The notes: generated by a model from the sequence alone, not told the origin. 64,000 nucleotides of DNA from Pedobacter cryoconitis (GCF_003259615.1 NZ_QLLR01000003.1:186001-250000), one strand, 5' to 3'; positions 1 through 7,802 are shown, counted from the stretch's first letter. Translations and numbers: made by a program.

Positions 1-1193
1 TCAGCACGGTGGAGCATGTAATGGCTTCTTTGGTTGGAATGGACCTTGATAATATATTAATGAAGCTGGATGGCCCTGAAACTCCGATTATGGACGGAAG
101 TGCGATCCTTTTTGTAGAGGCACTGGAAAGTGTTGGTTTAGTACAGCAAAGTATTGACCGCGAATATTTCCAGATCCCTCATAACATTACCTATACTGAT
201 GCTGAACGTAAAGTAGAGATTGTGGCTATGCCGCTTGAAGATTACAGGTTTACTTGTATGATTGACTATAATTCCCCTGTTCTGGGCAGTCAGCATGCGG
301 TAATTTCTACAATTGCAGAATTTAAGAGTGCAATTGCATCCTGCCGTACTTTCTGTTTTCTGCATGAGTTGGAATATCAATTACAGAACAACCTGATTAA
401 AGGTGGTGATTTAAATAATGCAATTGTTATTGTTGACAAAGAGGTTACGCGTGATGAGTTAGATCACCTGGCTAAAATATTCAACAGAGAGAAAATAGAA
501 GTAGCTCCGCAGGGTATTTTAAACAATATGGAGCTGCGTTATCAGAATGAGCCTGCAAGACACAAATTATTAGATATGATTGGTGACCTTGCGCTTGTTG
601 GAATGCACATTAAAGGGCATATCATGGCTGCAAGACCAGGGCATGCGGCTAACATTGCATTTGCGAAAAAGATTAAAGCAGCAATCAAAAAAGAGAAAAA
701 CAAGAAAGTTCAGCATGTTTATGACCCTTCTGTAAAGCCACTTTATGACGTGATGCAGATCATGGATATTTTACCACACAGACAACCGTTTTTGTTCATC
801 GATAAAATCCTTGAATTATCAAAAACGCATGTAGTTGGTGTGAAAAATGTGACCATGAATGAAGAATTTTTCAAAGGACATTTTCCGGGGGCACCAGTTT
901 TACCGGGTGTAATCCAGATTGAAGCAATGGCACAGACTGGTGGTATTTTAGTATTAAGTACTGTTCCTGATCCAAGAAACTATCTGACTTATTTCCTTAA
1001 AATTGATAAGGTGAGATTCAGGGCGCAGGTGTTGCCTGGAGATACGATCGTTTTCAGATGTGATTTGATGGAGCCAATCCGCAGGGGCATTGCACAGATG
1101 AAAGGCGTGGGCATGGTAGGAGAGAAAATAGTAGTAGAGGCAGAGATGATGGCCCAAATTTCAAAAGTTAAAGATAGCGAACGCGCATCATGA
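1..1193 (+). CDS. lpxC/fabZ: Bifunctional UDP-3-O-acyl-GlcNAc deacetylase / 3-hydroxyacyl-ACP dehydratase (LpxC/FabZ), 5' truncated
   Basis: Cytoplasmic fusion enzyme. The LpxC half removes the N-acetyl group of UDP-3-O-acyl-GlcNAc, the committed step of lipid A synthesis; the FabZ half dehydrates 3-hydroxyacyl-ACP in fatty acid elongation. The frame is open to the window edge: the codons before the first possible GTG read STVEH, a conserved LpxC zinc-site segment, so the true start lies upstream. A further LpxC metal-site motif (HKLLDMIGDLAL) is near visible residue 185. The FabZ domain starts near residue 250, with LPHRQPFLFID and the active-site stretch GHFPGAPVLPGVIQIEA. The fusion is typical of Bacteroidota. 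The stop overlaps the lpxA start by 4 bp (ATGA), implying translational coupling. Identity is very secure. Confidence 0.97.
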   Translation, partial: STVEHVMASLVGMDLDNILMKLDGPETPIMDGSAILFVEALESVGLVQQSIDREYFQIPHNITYTDAERKVEIVAMPLEDYRFTCMIDYNSPVLGSQHAVISTIAEFKSAIASCRTFCFLHELEYQLQNNLIKGGDLNNAIVIVDKEVTRDELDHLAKIFNREKIEVAPQGILNNMELRYQNEPARHKLLDMIGDLALVGMHIKGHIMAARPGHAANIAFAKKIKAAIKKEKNKKVQHVYDPSVKPLYDVMQIMDILPHRQPFLFIDKILELSKTHVVGVKNVTMNEEFFKGHFPGAPVLPGVIQIEAMAQTGGILVLSTVPDPRNYLTYFLKIDKVRFRAQVLPGDTIVFRCDLMEPIRRGIAQMKGVGMVGEKIVVEAEMMAQISKVKDSERAS

Positions 1194-1975
1194 TACAACC
1201 ATTAGCATATATACATCCTGATGCAATCATAGCAGACAATGTGGTTATAGAACCTTTTTCTGTTATACATAAAGACGTTGTCATTGGAGAAGGAACATGG
1301 ATTGCCTCTAATGTGGTGATCATGGACGGCGCAAGAATAGGCAAGAACTGCAGGATTTTTCCTGGTTCTGTAATTTCCGGAGTTCCTCAGGATTTAAAGT
1401 TCGCAGGTGAAGTGACTACAGCCGAAATCGGGGATAATACCACGATCAGGGAGTGTGTAACGATTAACCGCGGCACAAAAGATAAATGGAAGACTGTAAT
1501 TGGAAGCAATTGCCTGATTCAGGCTTATTCACACATTGCACATGATTGTGAAGTGGGTAATAATTGTATTTTCTCTAACAGCACTACGCTTGCAGGGCAT
1601 ATCACTATTGGTGATTATGTGGTTCTGGCTGGTTTAGTTGCGATACATCAGTTTGTAAATGTAGGGTCGCATGCGTTCATTACCGGTGGTTCACTGGTAA
1701 GGAAAGATGTTCCACCTTATGTTAAAGCTGCCAGAGAGCCTTTATCATACGCAGGGATTAATTCTGTTGGATTAAGAAGACGCGGATTTTCTTCAGAGAA
1801 GATCAATGAGATACAGGAAATCTACAGGGTATTGTTTGTAAAGCATAATAATGTGACCAAGGCTCTTGATAAGATAGAGGCTGAATTTGCACCGACTGAG
1901 ATTCGTGATGAAATCGTAGATTTTATCAGAAATTCAAACAGAGGTGTGATGAAAGGTTTTGGATCAGGTAGCTAG
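1190..1975 (+). CDS. lpxA: Acyl-ACP:UDP-N-acetylglucosamine O-acyltransferase (LpxA)
   Basis: First enzyme of lipid A synthesis; moves a 3-hydroxyacyl chain from ACP to the 3-OH of UDP-GlcNAc in the cytoplasm. The 261 aa match the family length. The N-terminal two-thirds is a left-handed beta-helix of hexapeptide repeats (IHPDAIIADNVVIEPF, then IGEGTWIASNVVIMDGARIG and similar). The catalytic region includes HDCEVGNNCIFSNSTTLAGH, and the C-terminal helical domain contains YRVLFVKHNN. It starts inside the lpxC/fabZ stop (ATGA overlap), so the two genes are coupled. Because LpxC/FabZ and LpxA share the same pathway, the operon probably sets the balance between lipid A and fatty acids. Confidence 0.97.
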   Translation: MIQPLAYIHPDAIIADNVVIEPFSVIHKDVVIGEGTWIASNVVIMDGARIGKNCRIFPGSVISGVPQDLKFAGEVTTAEIGDNTTIRECVTINRGTKDKWKTVIGSNCLIQAYSHIAHDCEVGNNCIFSNSTTLAGHITIGDYVVLAGLVAIHQFVNVGSHAFITGGSLVRKDVPPYVKAAREPLSYAGINSVGLRRRGFSSEKINEIQEIYRVLFVKHNNVTKALDKIEAEFAPTEIRDEIVDFIRNSNRGVMKGFGSGS

Positions 1976-1983
1976 TCATTTGA

Positions 1984-2601
1984 ATGAAGATCGATTTAAA
2001 AGATGCCGGCAGAAGGTTTAACCAGGAGTGGATATTCAGAAATTTCACTTATGGGTTTACTGCTGCCGGCAAATATGCTATTCTGGGGCCAAATGGTTCT
2101 GGTAAGTCGACTTTACTAAGTGTAATTCTGGGTAGTCTGGAGCCTTCTGAAGGCACGATTACTTATGCAGATGAGGCTAACGTCATCCCGGTAGAAAAAG
2201 TGTATAAGCAGGTGAGTTTTGCTGCGCCTTATCTGGATTTGGTGGAGGAGTTTACTTTGCAGGAGACTATTGATTTCCATTTCAAATTCAAGAGTTTTTA
2301 TCCCGGCGTGAATGCGGCGCAGGTGATGGATCTTTTAGGATTGAGGAAGGCTCAGGATAAGGCTTTAAAGTATTTTTCTTCTGGTATGAAACAGCGGACT
2401 AAACTGGCTTTAGCTTGCTGTACAGATACGCCGCTGCTGTTGTTGGATGAGCCAACTTCTAACCTCGACCAGCAGGGAATCAAGTGGTATCACGAGCTGA
2501 TCCGGGATTTTAGTGCGGATAAGCTTGTCGTGATCGGCTCCAATCAGGAAAATGAGTATTCTTTTTGCGATAATTTTATAAAGATAACTGACTATAAATA
2601 A
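1984..2601 (+). CDS. ABC transporter ATP-binding protein (single ATPase domain)
   Basis: A 205-residue stand-alone nucleotide-binding domain. It shows Walker A GPNGSGKST (about residue 36), the ABC signature FSSGMKQR, Walker B LLLLDEPTSNLD and a switch region ending VVIGSNQ, where the usual switch histidine is replaced by Asn. No permease gene is adjacent, so the transported substrate cannot be inferred. It lies 8 bp after lpxA on the same strand and probably belongs to the lipid A operon; that position hints at an envelope role, but this is inference. Anything from an exporter subunit to a non-transport ABC protein remains possible. Confidence 0.85.
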   Translation: MKIDLKDAGRRFNQEWIFRNFTYGFTAAGKYAILGPNGSGKSTLLSVILGSLEPSEGTITYADEANVIPVEKVYKQVSFAAPYLDLVEEFTLQETIDFHFKFKSFYPGVNAAQVMDLLGLRKAQDKALKYFSSGMKQRTKLALACCTDTPLLLLDEPTSNLDQQGIKWYHELIRDFSADKLVVIGSNQENEYSFCDNFIKITDYK

Positions 2602-2681
2602 AGCGAAACATGTTGAATTGCAAGACTATTGTCAAGAAATGGGCTAAAAATTGGCCATATTTATATTATTTAAAATAACTA

Positions 2682-2711
2682 TTGTAGAACCAGAAATTGT
2701 TTTTACCTTTG
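2682..2711 (+). promoter_or_regulatory. Bacteroidota-type promoter for efp
   Basis: TTG at 2682-2684 is followed after 19 nt by TACCTTTG at 2704-2711. This fits the Bacteroidota housekeeping consensus (TTG, spacer of about 19-21, TAnnTTTG). It would start transcription near 2718, about 40 nt before the efp ATG. Confidence 0.7.
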
Positions 2712-2757
2712 CGGCACGAAATAGCGCTGCTGGTAGAGCAATGAATTTCAGAAAAAA

Positions 2758-3318
2758 ATGGCAAAAGCATCAGAAGTGAAAAGCGGTAATATTCTTCGTT
2801 TCAATGGAGAATTAATTGTAGTAGAAGAATTTCTGCACCGGACTCCTGGAAATTTAAGAGCTTTTTACCAGGCAAGAATGAGGAACATCAAAAGCGGCAA
2901 ATTAGTCGAGTATAGGTTCCGCACAGATGAAGAGGTAACGATATGCCGGGTAGAGACAAATGATTATCAATATTTATACGAAGATGGAGAATTCCTCGTT
3001 GTTATGGATAACAGTTCTTTTGAACAATTTAACATCCCAAAATCATTATTTGGGGATCAGATTAAATTCTTAAAAGAAGGCATGAATGTTGTAATAGCAT
3101 TCGAGAGTGAAGAGCCGATTTCGGCACAAACTCCCCAGCATGTTGAACTGGAGGTTACATATACAGAGCCCGCTGTTAAAGGGGACACTTCAACAAGTGC
3201 ATTGAAATATGCAACAGTTGGAGCAGATGTTGAAATAAAAGTGCCGATGTTTATTAACCAGGGCGACAAAGTTAAGGTTGATACACGTACAGGTGAATAT
3301 ATAGAAAGAGTAAAATAA
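2758..3318 (+). CDS. efp: Translation elongation factor P
   Basis: EF-P binds between the P and E sites of stalled ribosomes and helps form peptide bonds at polyproline stretches. The protein has 186 residues in three beta-barrel domains; the KOW-like N-terminal domain covers about residues 1-65 and the C-terminal signature region includes FINQGDKVKVDTRTGEYIER. The tip loop that carries the modified Lys34 in E. coli reads PGNLRAF here, placing Asn32 at the aligned position, so a lysyl-type modification at that site is not possible in this protein. It has its own promoter (2682-2711) and a hairpin terminator (3357-3390), so it is probably monocistronic. Confidence 0.96.
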   Translation: MAKASEVKSGNILRFNGELIVVEEFLHRTPGNLRAFYQARMRNIKSGKLVEYRFRTDEEVTICRVETNDYQYLYEDGEFLVVMDNSSFEQFNIPKSLFGDQIKFLKEGMNVVIAFESEEPISAQTPQHVELEVTYTEPAVKGDTSTSALKYATVGADVEIKVPMFINQGDKVKVDTRTGEYIERVK

Positions 3319-3356
3319 GAATTTTCATAGTTTAGTTTTAGGTTTAGGTTGATTTT

Positions 3357-3390
3357 GGCTTCGGAGTGGTTCCCGAAGCCATATTTTTTT
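3357..3390 (+). terminator. Rho-independent terminator of efp
   Basis: A perfect 8-bp stem, GGCTTCGG (3357-3364) pairing with CCGAAGCC (3373-3380) across an 8-nt loop, followed by a T-rich run at 3383-3390. It lies 39 nt after the efp stop. Confidence 0.85.
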
Positions 3391-3428
3391 AAAGACTTTT
3401 TTATTCAACCTGATCAGGTTCATTTCGT

Positions 3429-3436
3429 GTAAATAG
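3429..3436. repeat. Left copy of 8-bp target-site duplication (GTAAATAG)
   Basis: GTAAATAG directly abuts the left terminal repeat of the element at 3437-4262. An identical copy directly abuts its right end at 4263-4270. This is the mark of transposase-mediated insertion. Confidence 0.85.
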
Positions 3437-3457
3437 GGATCAAGTCATAAACTTGTG
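3437..3457 (+). repeat. Left terminal inverted repeat, 21 bp
   Basis: Begins GGATCAAGTCATAAAC at the outer edge. Its 21 bases are the exact reverse complement of 4242-4262; the match stops on the inner side at 3458. Confidence 0.88.
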
Positions 3458-3707
3458 TAGCAAGCTCTTTTTTCAGGATAAATTTTGACACGCTAAACAG
3501 AAAGTCTTTGCTATCACGGATGCTGTTATGCCTCTGGCAGTTGCGCTGAAAGCTTTCAATTTGCATGGGAATGACTCAGCCGAAACAAGGCCGGGCTGTT
3601 AGTAAATAAATTCAAAATAGCTTAATAATAGATCTATATCGGCCGGGTACTGGTCGGGTACTGCCTGAGTAGTCGTTAGGGTAAGAGCAATGCTAAAGTA
3701 ACGTGAG

Positions 3708-3763
3708 AGCATGGCAAGTCCAAGTCAAAACAACTAGTTGAAATCAATTGGACTTGCCATGCT
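3708..3763. repeat. 16-bp perfect inverted repeat (hairpin) inside the element
   Basis: AGCATGGCAAGTCCAA (3708-3723) and TTGGACTTGCCATGCT (3748-3763) are exact reverse complements around a 24-nt spacer. No T-run follows, so it does not look like an ordinary terminator. It could be a subterminal transposase-binding site or a structured RNA. Confidence 0.7.
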
Positions 3764-3869
3764 TACAGCCCGTTTACAACCTGGTGTCACCCCGACCACC
3801 ACTCAGGCACAACCAAACCATAACTAGTTGAAGATTAATGAAATTATAATTTTCCCTTTGACTAACGAA

Positions 3870-3919
3870 CGGACAACTGCGGACAATTGCAGACAGCTGC
3901 GGACAATTACGGACATTTT
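3870..3919 (+). repeat. Five tandem 10-bp repeats (CGGACAATTG-like)
   Basis: Consecutive units are CGGACAACTG, CGGACAATTG, CAGACAGCTG, CGGACAATTA and CGGACATTTT. Each differs from the consensus by no more than three bases. The exact 10-bp phase would put one copy per helical turn, suggesting cooperative protein binding on one DNA face, although simple repeat expansion is also possible. Confidence 0.75.
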
Positions 3920-3981
3920 TTACGCATCAGGATAATCTTTAACGCCAATAGCCTACATTGGTGGAAAGGCATTTATTTATT

Positions 3982-4187
3982 ATGGGAGGTTTAACGGGTA
4001 AATTTTCAAAGGGAATCCTGGGCGATTTCATTTTTAAAGCAGCAGTTTGGAGTACAGGTTGTTTCGAAAGTTCTGTAAGGGGCACAATGAAGCAATCAAT
4101 AGAAACCCAAAGGCATCAGAGAACTTTGTAAAAGGAGCAAGCCTGGAAAAATCAGGAAGTAATTAGCTTATTAAAGAATCGTAACCA
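3982..4187 (+). pseudogene. Decayed, frameshifted short coding remnant inside the element
   Basis: An ATG at 3982 opens a 49-codon frame starting MGGLTGKFSKGILGDFIFK and ending at 4131. Near 4108, shifting the frame by one base continues sensible protein (KASENFVKGASLEKSGSN, stop just before 4188). The composite resembles, from memory only, the N-terminus of a Bacteroidota family of small proteins (DUF6266-like, with GTMKQ and KAS motifs). It is far shorter than such proteins, so it is probably a broken fragment picked up by the element. The family link is tentative. Confidence 0.35.
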
Positions 4188-4241
4188 TCTGCTTTGAACT
4201 AAGAAATATCAAAAACAAAACTTGAAATTTAATCCCTAATC

Positions 4242-4262
4242 CACAAGTTTATGACTTGATCC
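4242..4262 (-). repeat. Right terminal inverted repeat, 21 bp
   Basis: Exact reverse complement of 3437-3457, with the outer end at 4262. It is followed immediately by the second copy of the target duplication. Confidence 0.88.
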
Positions 4263-4270
4263 GTAAATAG
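4263..4270. repeat. Right copy of 8-bp target-site duplication (GTAAATAG)
   Basis: Identical to 3429-3436 and in direct orientation, abutting the right terminal repeat. Confidence 0.85.
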
Positions 4271-4332
4271 CAGAAAATTTATTGGCAATGGAGTGTTTTA
4301 AATGCTTTTAGTAATTAGGAAATATGTTTACT

Positions 4333-4350
4333 TATATAATTAATTATATA
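4333..4350. promoter_or_regulatory. 18-bp AT palindrome upstream of the subtilase gene
   Basis: TATATAATTAATTATATA is a perfect palindrome 45 bp before the subtilase ATG. GTTTAC on the left and GTTAAAC on the right extend an imperfect dyad. It could be an operator, but AT-rich palindromes also arise by chance in such sequence. Confidence 0.3.
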
Positions 4351-4394
4351 GTTAAACGCCTTATAATTAACTTTATACCTTCTGATTGTGGATA

Positions 4395-5834
4395 ATGATA
4401 AAAACGGATAAGTATTTCATTCAACTGGTGATGATAGCTTTTATGCTATTCGCTGTAAATTCTGTATTTGCGCAAACTGATGGAAAGATTAAGGCTAATT
4501 GGCAAAATCTGGATTTGAAAACAGACAGTGTTTTTGGGATCAGCATGGAAAAGGCTTATACACAGTTGCTAAGTGGAAAGAAAGAGACACCTGTCATTGT
4601 TGCAGTAATTGATGGTGGGGTTGATATTAATCACGAAGACCTCAAATCTGTCATTTGGACGAATCTTAAGGAGATCCCAGGCAATGGTATAGATGATGAT
4701 AAAAATGGTTTTATAGATGATATTCATGGCTGGAATTTCTATAGTGCAGCCGTAGGAGAAGATACTCAGGCTGAAATTTTATCTGTACACAACAAGATAG
4801 AAAAAACGAAAAGGGATCAGGAAATATTAAATCATATGTTGCAGAAGATGTGCAAGCCTATTCCAACTATTGATGATTTTAAGAATTATGTACCCGGCAG
4901 CCCAGAGGAACTTAAAATGCAGACGGCAATGATTACTGGCTTGAAAATTTATCCGGATTTTGTTTCCAAAGAAAGGGTCAAACTGAAAAAAGCGGCTGAT
5001 TTCTATAAGATGCAGTTGGCATATTATGAAAAAAAGGATTATGACCCAATACCGGGTGGACCTTCTAGTATACATGGTACTCATGTGGCAGGTATTATTG
5101 CTGCAGTTCGTAATAATAATGTTGGTACTAACGGAGTCGCAGATCAGGTGAAATTGATGGTTATTCGTGCAACTCCTGGTATCGATCCGTTCAAAGAGAC
5201 GGCGGATTCAGCAACTATCTACACATTAGGCGGAACTGAAGAGAATAAGAATATTAAGGCAATAGCTGACGCTATTCATTATGCAGCTGATAATGGAGCA
5301 AAGGTAATCAATATGAGTTTTGGAATACCGTTAGCCACAAGACCTGCTACAATCTATGAAGCAATAAGATATGCCGTTAGCAAAGATATTTTGATTGTTC
5401 ATGCCGCTGGTAATACCGGGGAAAATCTGGATAAGATGGATAATCTTATCCCTGATAGGAAAACTTTGGAAGGTCAGGTTATAGCTCCTTATTGGATAGA
5501 AGTTGGAGCCTCAGATTCTAAAAATGATCAAAAATTAGCTACTGAATTTTCCAATTATGGTAAAAATAGCGTAGATGTTTATGCGCCGGGGGTTGATATT
5601 ACTTCTACGGTACTTCGTTCTACCTATGATGAAAATAGTGGTACTAGTATGGCTGCTCCTGTAGTTACGGGGCTCGCTGCGGTCATCAGAGAGTACTATC
5701 CGAAATTAAGAGCAGTACAAGTTAAAGAAGTTATCATGAAGTCGGTTGTTCATGAAGATGTTTTGAAAGATAAGTGTGTTTCTGGTGGAGTAGTAAACGC
5801 TTATAATGCGTTATCCTCTATTACCAATTACTAA
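4395..5834 (+). CDS. Secreted subtilisin-like serine peptidase (S8 family)
   Basis: The start is taken at the ATG at 4395 because it gives a clean signal peptide (MIKTDKYFIQLVMIAF... to VFAQ); the frame also has a TTG three codons upstream. The catalytic triad is clear: Asp73 in VAVIDGGVD, His230 in HGTHVAGI and Ser418 in SGTSMAAP. About 157 residues separate Asp from His, much more than in subtilisin. They form a lysine-rich, probably helical insertion (roughly 110-225) that is common in Bacteroidota S8 proteins. No pro-domain of the usual I9 type and no C-terminal sorting domain are visible in the 479 residues. The substrate is unknown; periplasmic or extracellular protein degradation is likely. 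Confidence 0.9.
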   Translation: MIKTDKYFIQLVMIAFMLFAVNSVFAQTDGKIKANWQNLDLKTDSVFGISMEKAYTQLLSGKKETPVIVAVIDGGVDINHEDLKSVIWTNLKEIPGNGIDDDKNGFIDDIHGWNFYSAAVGEDTQAEILSVHNKIEKTKRDQEILNHMLQKMCKPIPTIDDFKNYVPGSPEELKMQTAMITGLKIYPDFVSKERVKLKKAADFYKMQLAYYEKKDYDPIPGGPSSIHGTHVAGIIAAVRNNNVGTNGVADQVKLMVIRATPGIDPFKETADSATIYTLGGTEENKNIKAIADAIHYAADNGAKVINMSFGIPLATRPATIYEAIRYAVSKDILIVHAAGNTGENLDKMDNLIPDRKTLEGQVIAPYWIEVGASDSKNDQKLATEFSNYGKNSVDVYAPGVDITSTVLRSTYDENSGTSMAAPVVTGLAAVIREYYPKLRAVQVKEVIMKSVVHEDVLKDKCVSGGVVNAYNALSSITNY

Positions 5835-6347
5835 TTAATTAACAAGGTATATACAATGTTAAAGGTTTGTGTGGAATTCTTGCATGTAATTTTTGGATTC
5901 ATCCTGTCCATAGTTCACTAAAATTTGCCATAAACATACTTTTTAATTCCTGGAGTTGAATCAGTTTGGGCTACTAACGTTATATAAAGATTTGCAATAT
6001 AATTTCTCAGGTTACTAGTTTATCAAAAAGAATCAAAAACTTTAATTTACGCCTACTCTTTCTATGGTTTTCGGCTTCCCCTTCATTAATTACTATATAT
6101 GAAATTGACTATCGTAGAAAATTGATGATAAATCGGACTCTCTTATTAATGATTTAATTATAGGATTAATTTACAAAAACTTATTCTGTTTTGCTCTAGC
6201 CAGAAGTCCCTGAATATTGCCATTTGTAATGGTAATAAGTTGGATCAGAAGCAGGTCAATGAACAACTTTAGTTAAGAGGTGATTTATAACTCCTAATAG
6301 TTTCTTTACACAAATTTCTAACTTGCAGCACATAGAGCTATTACAAG
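5835..6347. other. 513-bp AT-rich intergenic region without recognised features
   Basis: No reading frame with coding character, hairpin with T-run or repeat was found here. The sequence is AT-rich with stops in all frames. It may hold the subtilase 3' end and the promoter of the downstream cyclo-ligase gene, but no good TAnnTTTG box was found. Confidence 0.5.
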
Positions 6348-6914
6348 ATGAATAAAGCAGAAATCAGGAAACAGGAGACTAAAAAAAGGAAAGAACTTAG
6401 CCTGGAGCAAGTTTATGAGCTGAGTGAAAAGTTACTCGAACAATTTGCTACACTTGACCTGAGTGCTGTCAAAACACTTCATATCTTCCTTCCTATTGCC
6501 GAAAAGAACGAACCGGATACCTTTTTGTTCATTGCATGGCTTAAAACACATCATCCGCAATTAAAAATAATTGTACCCCGTGCAGATTTTAAAACTTCTT
6601 TAATGACGCATCATCATTATAAGGGAGAACAAGAGCTTCTAAAGAGTTCTTTTAATATTCTGGAGCCAGTGACTGAAGAAGAGTATCGGGGAGAAATAGA
6701 CCTTGTTATTGTGCCTTTACTGGCATTTGATGATCGGGGTTACCGGGTCGGATATGGTAAAGGATTCTATGACCGGTTTTTAGAGGGAAGAAATACGATA
6801 AAAGTGGGTTTATCTTTTTTCAAAAGCGTGGGCATCATTGCTGATACCCACGAAAATGATATTCGCCTTAATCTTTGTATAACACCAGATCAGGTAATCT
6901 ATTTTAAGGATTAA
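6348..6914 (+). CDS. 5-formyltetrahydrofolate cyclo-ligase
   Basis: Converts 5-formyl-THF to 5,10-methenyl-THF using ATP, returning the storage or inhibitory form of folate to one-carbon metabolism in the cytosol. The 188 residues match the family. Seen are the N-terminal basic helix (MNKAEIRKQETKKRKEL) and the family signature RVGYGKGFYDRFL, in which the glycine-rich stretch binds ATP and folate. VIVPLLAFDDRG before it is also typical. It is convergent with the exonuclease III gene, 33 bp away. Confidence 0.93.
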   Translation: MNKAEIRKQETKKRKELSLEQVYELSEKLLEQFATLDLSAVKTLHIFLPIAEKNEPDTFLFIAWLKTHHPQLKIIVPRADFKTSLMTHHHYKGEQELLKSSFNILEPVTEEEYRGEIDLVIVPLLAFDDRGYRVGYGKGFYDRFLEGRNTIKVGLSFFKSVGIIADTHENDIRLNLCITPDQVIYFKD

Positions 6915-6947
6915 ATCCTGTTCAATATCTGATTCAGCAGAAGGTAT

Positions 6948-7718
6948 TTATGAAGTCAGCTCCAATAAGATAGGGCAATGGTCAGAGTGTACGGCATCAG
7001 ATAAAATCTTTACATCTTTAATCCGGTTGAGCATAGGTTGCGTAGCTAAGTGATAATCGATACGCCAGCCCAGGTTTTTGCCTCTTGAACCTGCTCTGTA
7101 GCTCCACCAGGTGTAATGATGAGGATCTTTGTTCAAGTGCCTGAAGGTGTCAATAAAACCAGCTTCCAGGAACAAGCCCATCCACTCTCTTTCCTCAGGA
7201 AGGAAACCAGAAGAATTTGCATTGGATTTAGGGTTATGAATATCAATTGCAGTGTGACAGATATTATAATCGCCGGAAATGATCAGGTTTGGATAAGTTT
7301 CACGGAGTTTGGTGATATACTTCTCGAAATAAGCCATGAATTCATACTTTTTAACCTGTCTTTCGTCTCCGGATGATCCGGATGGCAAATATACGCTCAT
7401 CAAAGAGAAAGTGTCAAAATCAGCCCTTAAAATGCGTCCTTCTTTGTCTATCCATTCTTCTCCACATCCGTATTCAACGTGATTAGGTTTGATTTTTGAA
7501 AATATAGCGACTCCACTGTATCCCTTTTTTTCTGCAGCAAACCAGTAATGATGATAACCCAGGTTCTCAATTAGACCAATTATCTCCGGAATTTGAGAAG
7601 GAAGGGCTTTCACTTCCTGAAGACAAATCATATCTGCATCCGTTGATTGCAGCCAGCCTACAAAGTTTTTTGTAGAGGCAGCACGGATTCCGTTCACGTT
7701 GTAAGAAAGTATTTTCAT
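6948..7718 (-). CDS. xth: Exodeoxyribonuclease III (AP endonuclease, Xth family)
   Basis: Base-excision repair enzyme that cleaves 5' of abasic sites and degrades duplex DNA 3'-5'. The 256 residues carry the EEP-fold motifs in order: SYNVNGIRAA (Asn), LQEVKA (metal Glu), SVYLPSG, SGDYNICH (the Asp-Asn pair), WRIDYHLAT and the C-terminal SDHCPI containing the catalytic His. The YNIC variant and overall length fit the ExoA/Xth group. It is transcribed toward the cyclo-ligase gene and away from the cyclophilin gene upstream of it. Confidence 0.95.
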   Translation of the reverse strand: MKILSYNVNGIRAASTKNFVGWLQSTDADMICLQEVKALPSQIPEIIGLIENLGYHHYWFAAEKKGYSGVAIFSKIKPNHVEYGCGEEWIDKEGRILRADFDTFSLMSVYLPSGSSGDERQVKKYEFMAYFEKYITKLRETYPNLIISGDYNICHTAIDIHNPKSNANSSGFLPEEREWMGLFLEAGFIDTFRHLNKDPHHYTWWSYRAGSRGKNLGWRIDYHLATQPMLNRIKDVKILSDAVHSDHCPILLELTS

Positions 7719-7743
7719 TTTAGTGTCTATTGTTTTTAATGGT

Positions 7744-7784
7744 GATGAAGCTTGCCTGGCTGAAAAGCCCAGACAGGTTTCATC
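7744..7784 (-). terminator. Possible hairpin terminator after the cyclophilin gene
   Basis: GATGAA... at 7744 pairs imperfectly with ...TTCATC ending at 7784, with CCTGG/CCAGG-like inner pairing. On the minus strand a short T-rich stretch follows some bases later. The stem has mismatches, so this is tentative. Confidence 0.4.
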
Positions 7785-7802
7785 GTAGTATATATTGTTT
7801 TT

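Larger units (their letters stand above)
3437..4262. mobile_element. 826-bp non-autonomous insertion element (MITE-like), no transposase
   Basis: Bounded by perfect 21-bp terminal inverted repeats (3437-3457 and 4242-4262, outer ends GGATCAAGTC.../...GACTTGATCC) and flanked on both sides by the 8-bp direct repeat GTAAATAG. That combination defines a transposition product. No reading frame long enough for a transposase occurs on either strand. Inside are a 16-bp perfect inverted repeat (3708-3723/3748-3763), five 10-bp tandem repeats (3870-3919) and a short decayed coding segment near the right end (3982-4187). An 8-bp duplication is made by several IS groups (for example ISL3, IS66, IS1595), and I cannot assign one. 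It occupies the gap between efp and the subtilase gene. Confidence 0.8.

Noticed and set aside
3407..3420. 14-bp palindrome AACCTGATCAGGTT before the insertion element
   Set aside because: Perfect but short and isolated, just outside the element's left end. It matches no recognised site, and chance cannot be excluded.
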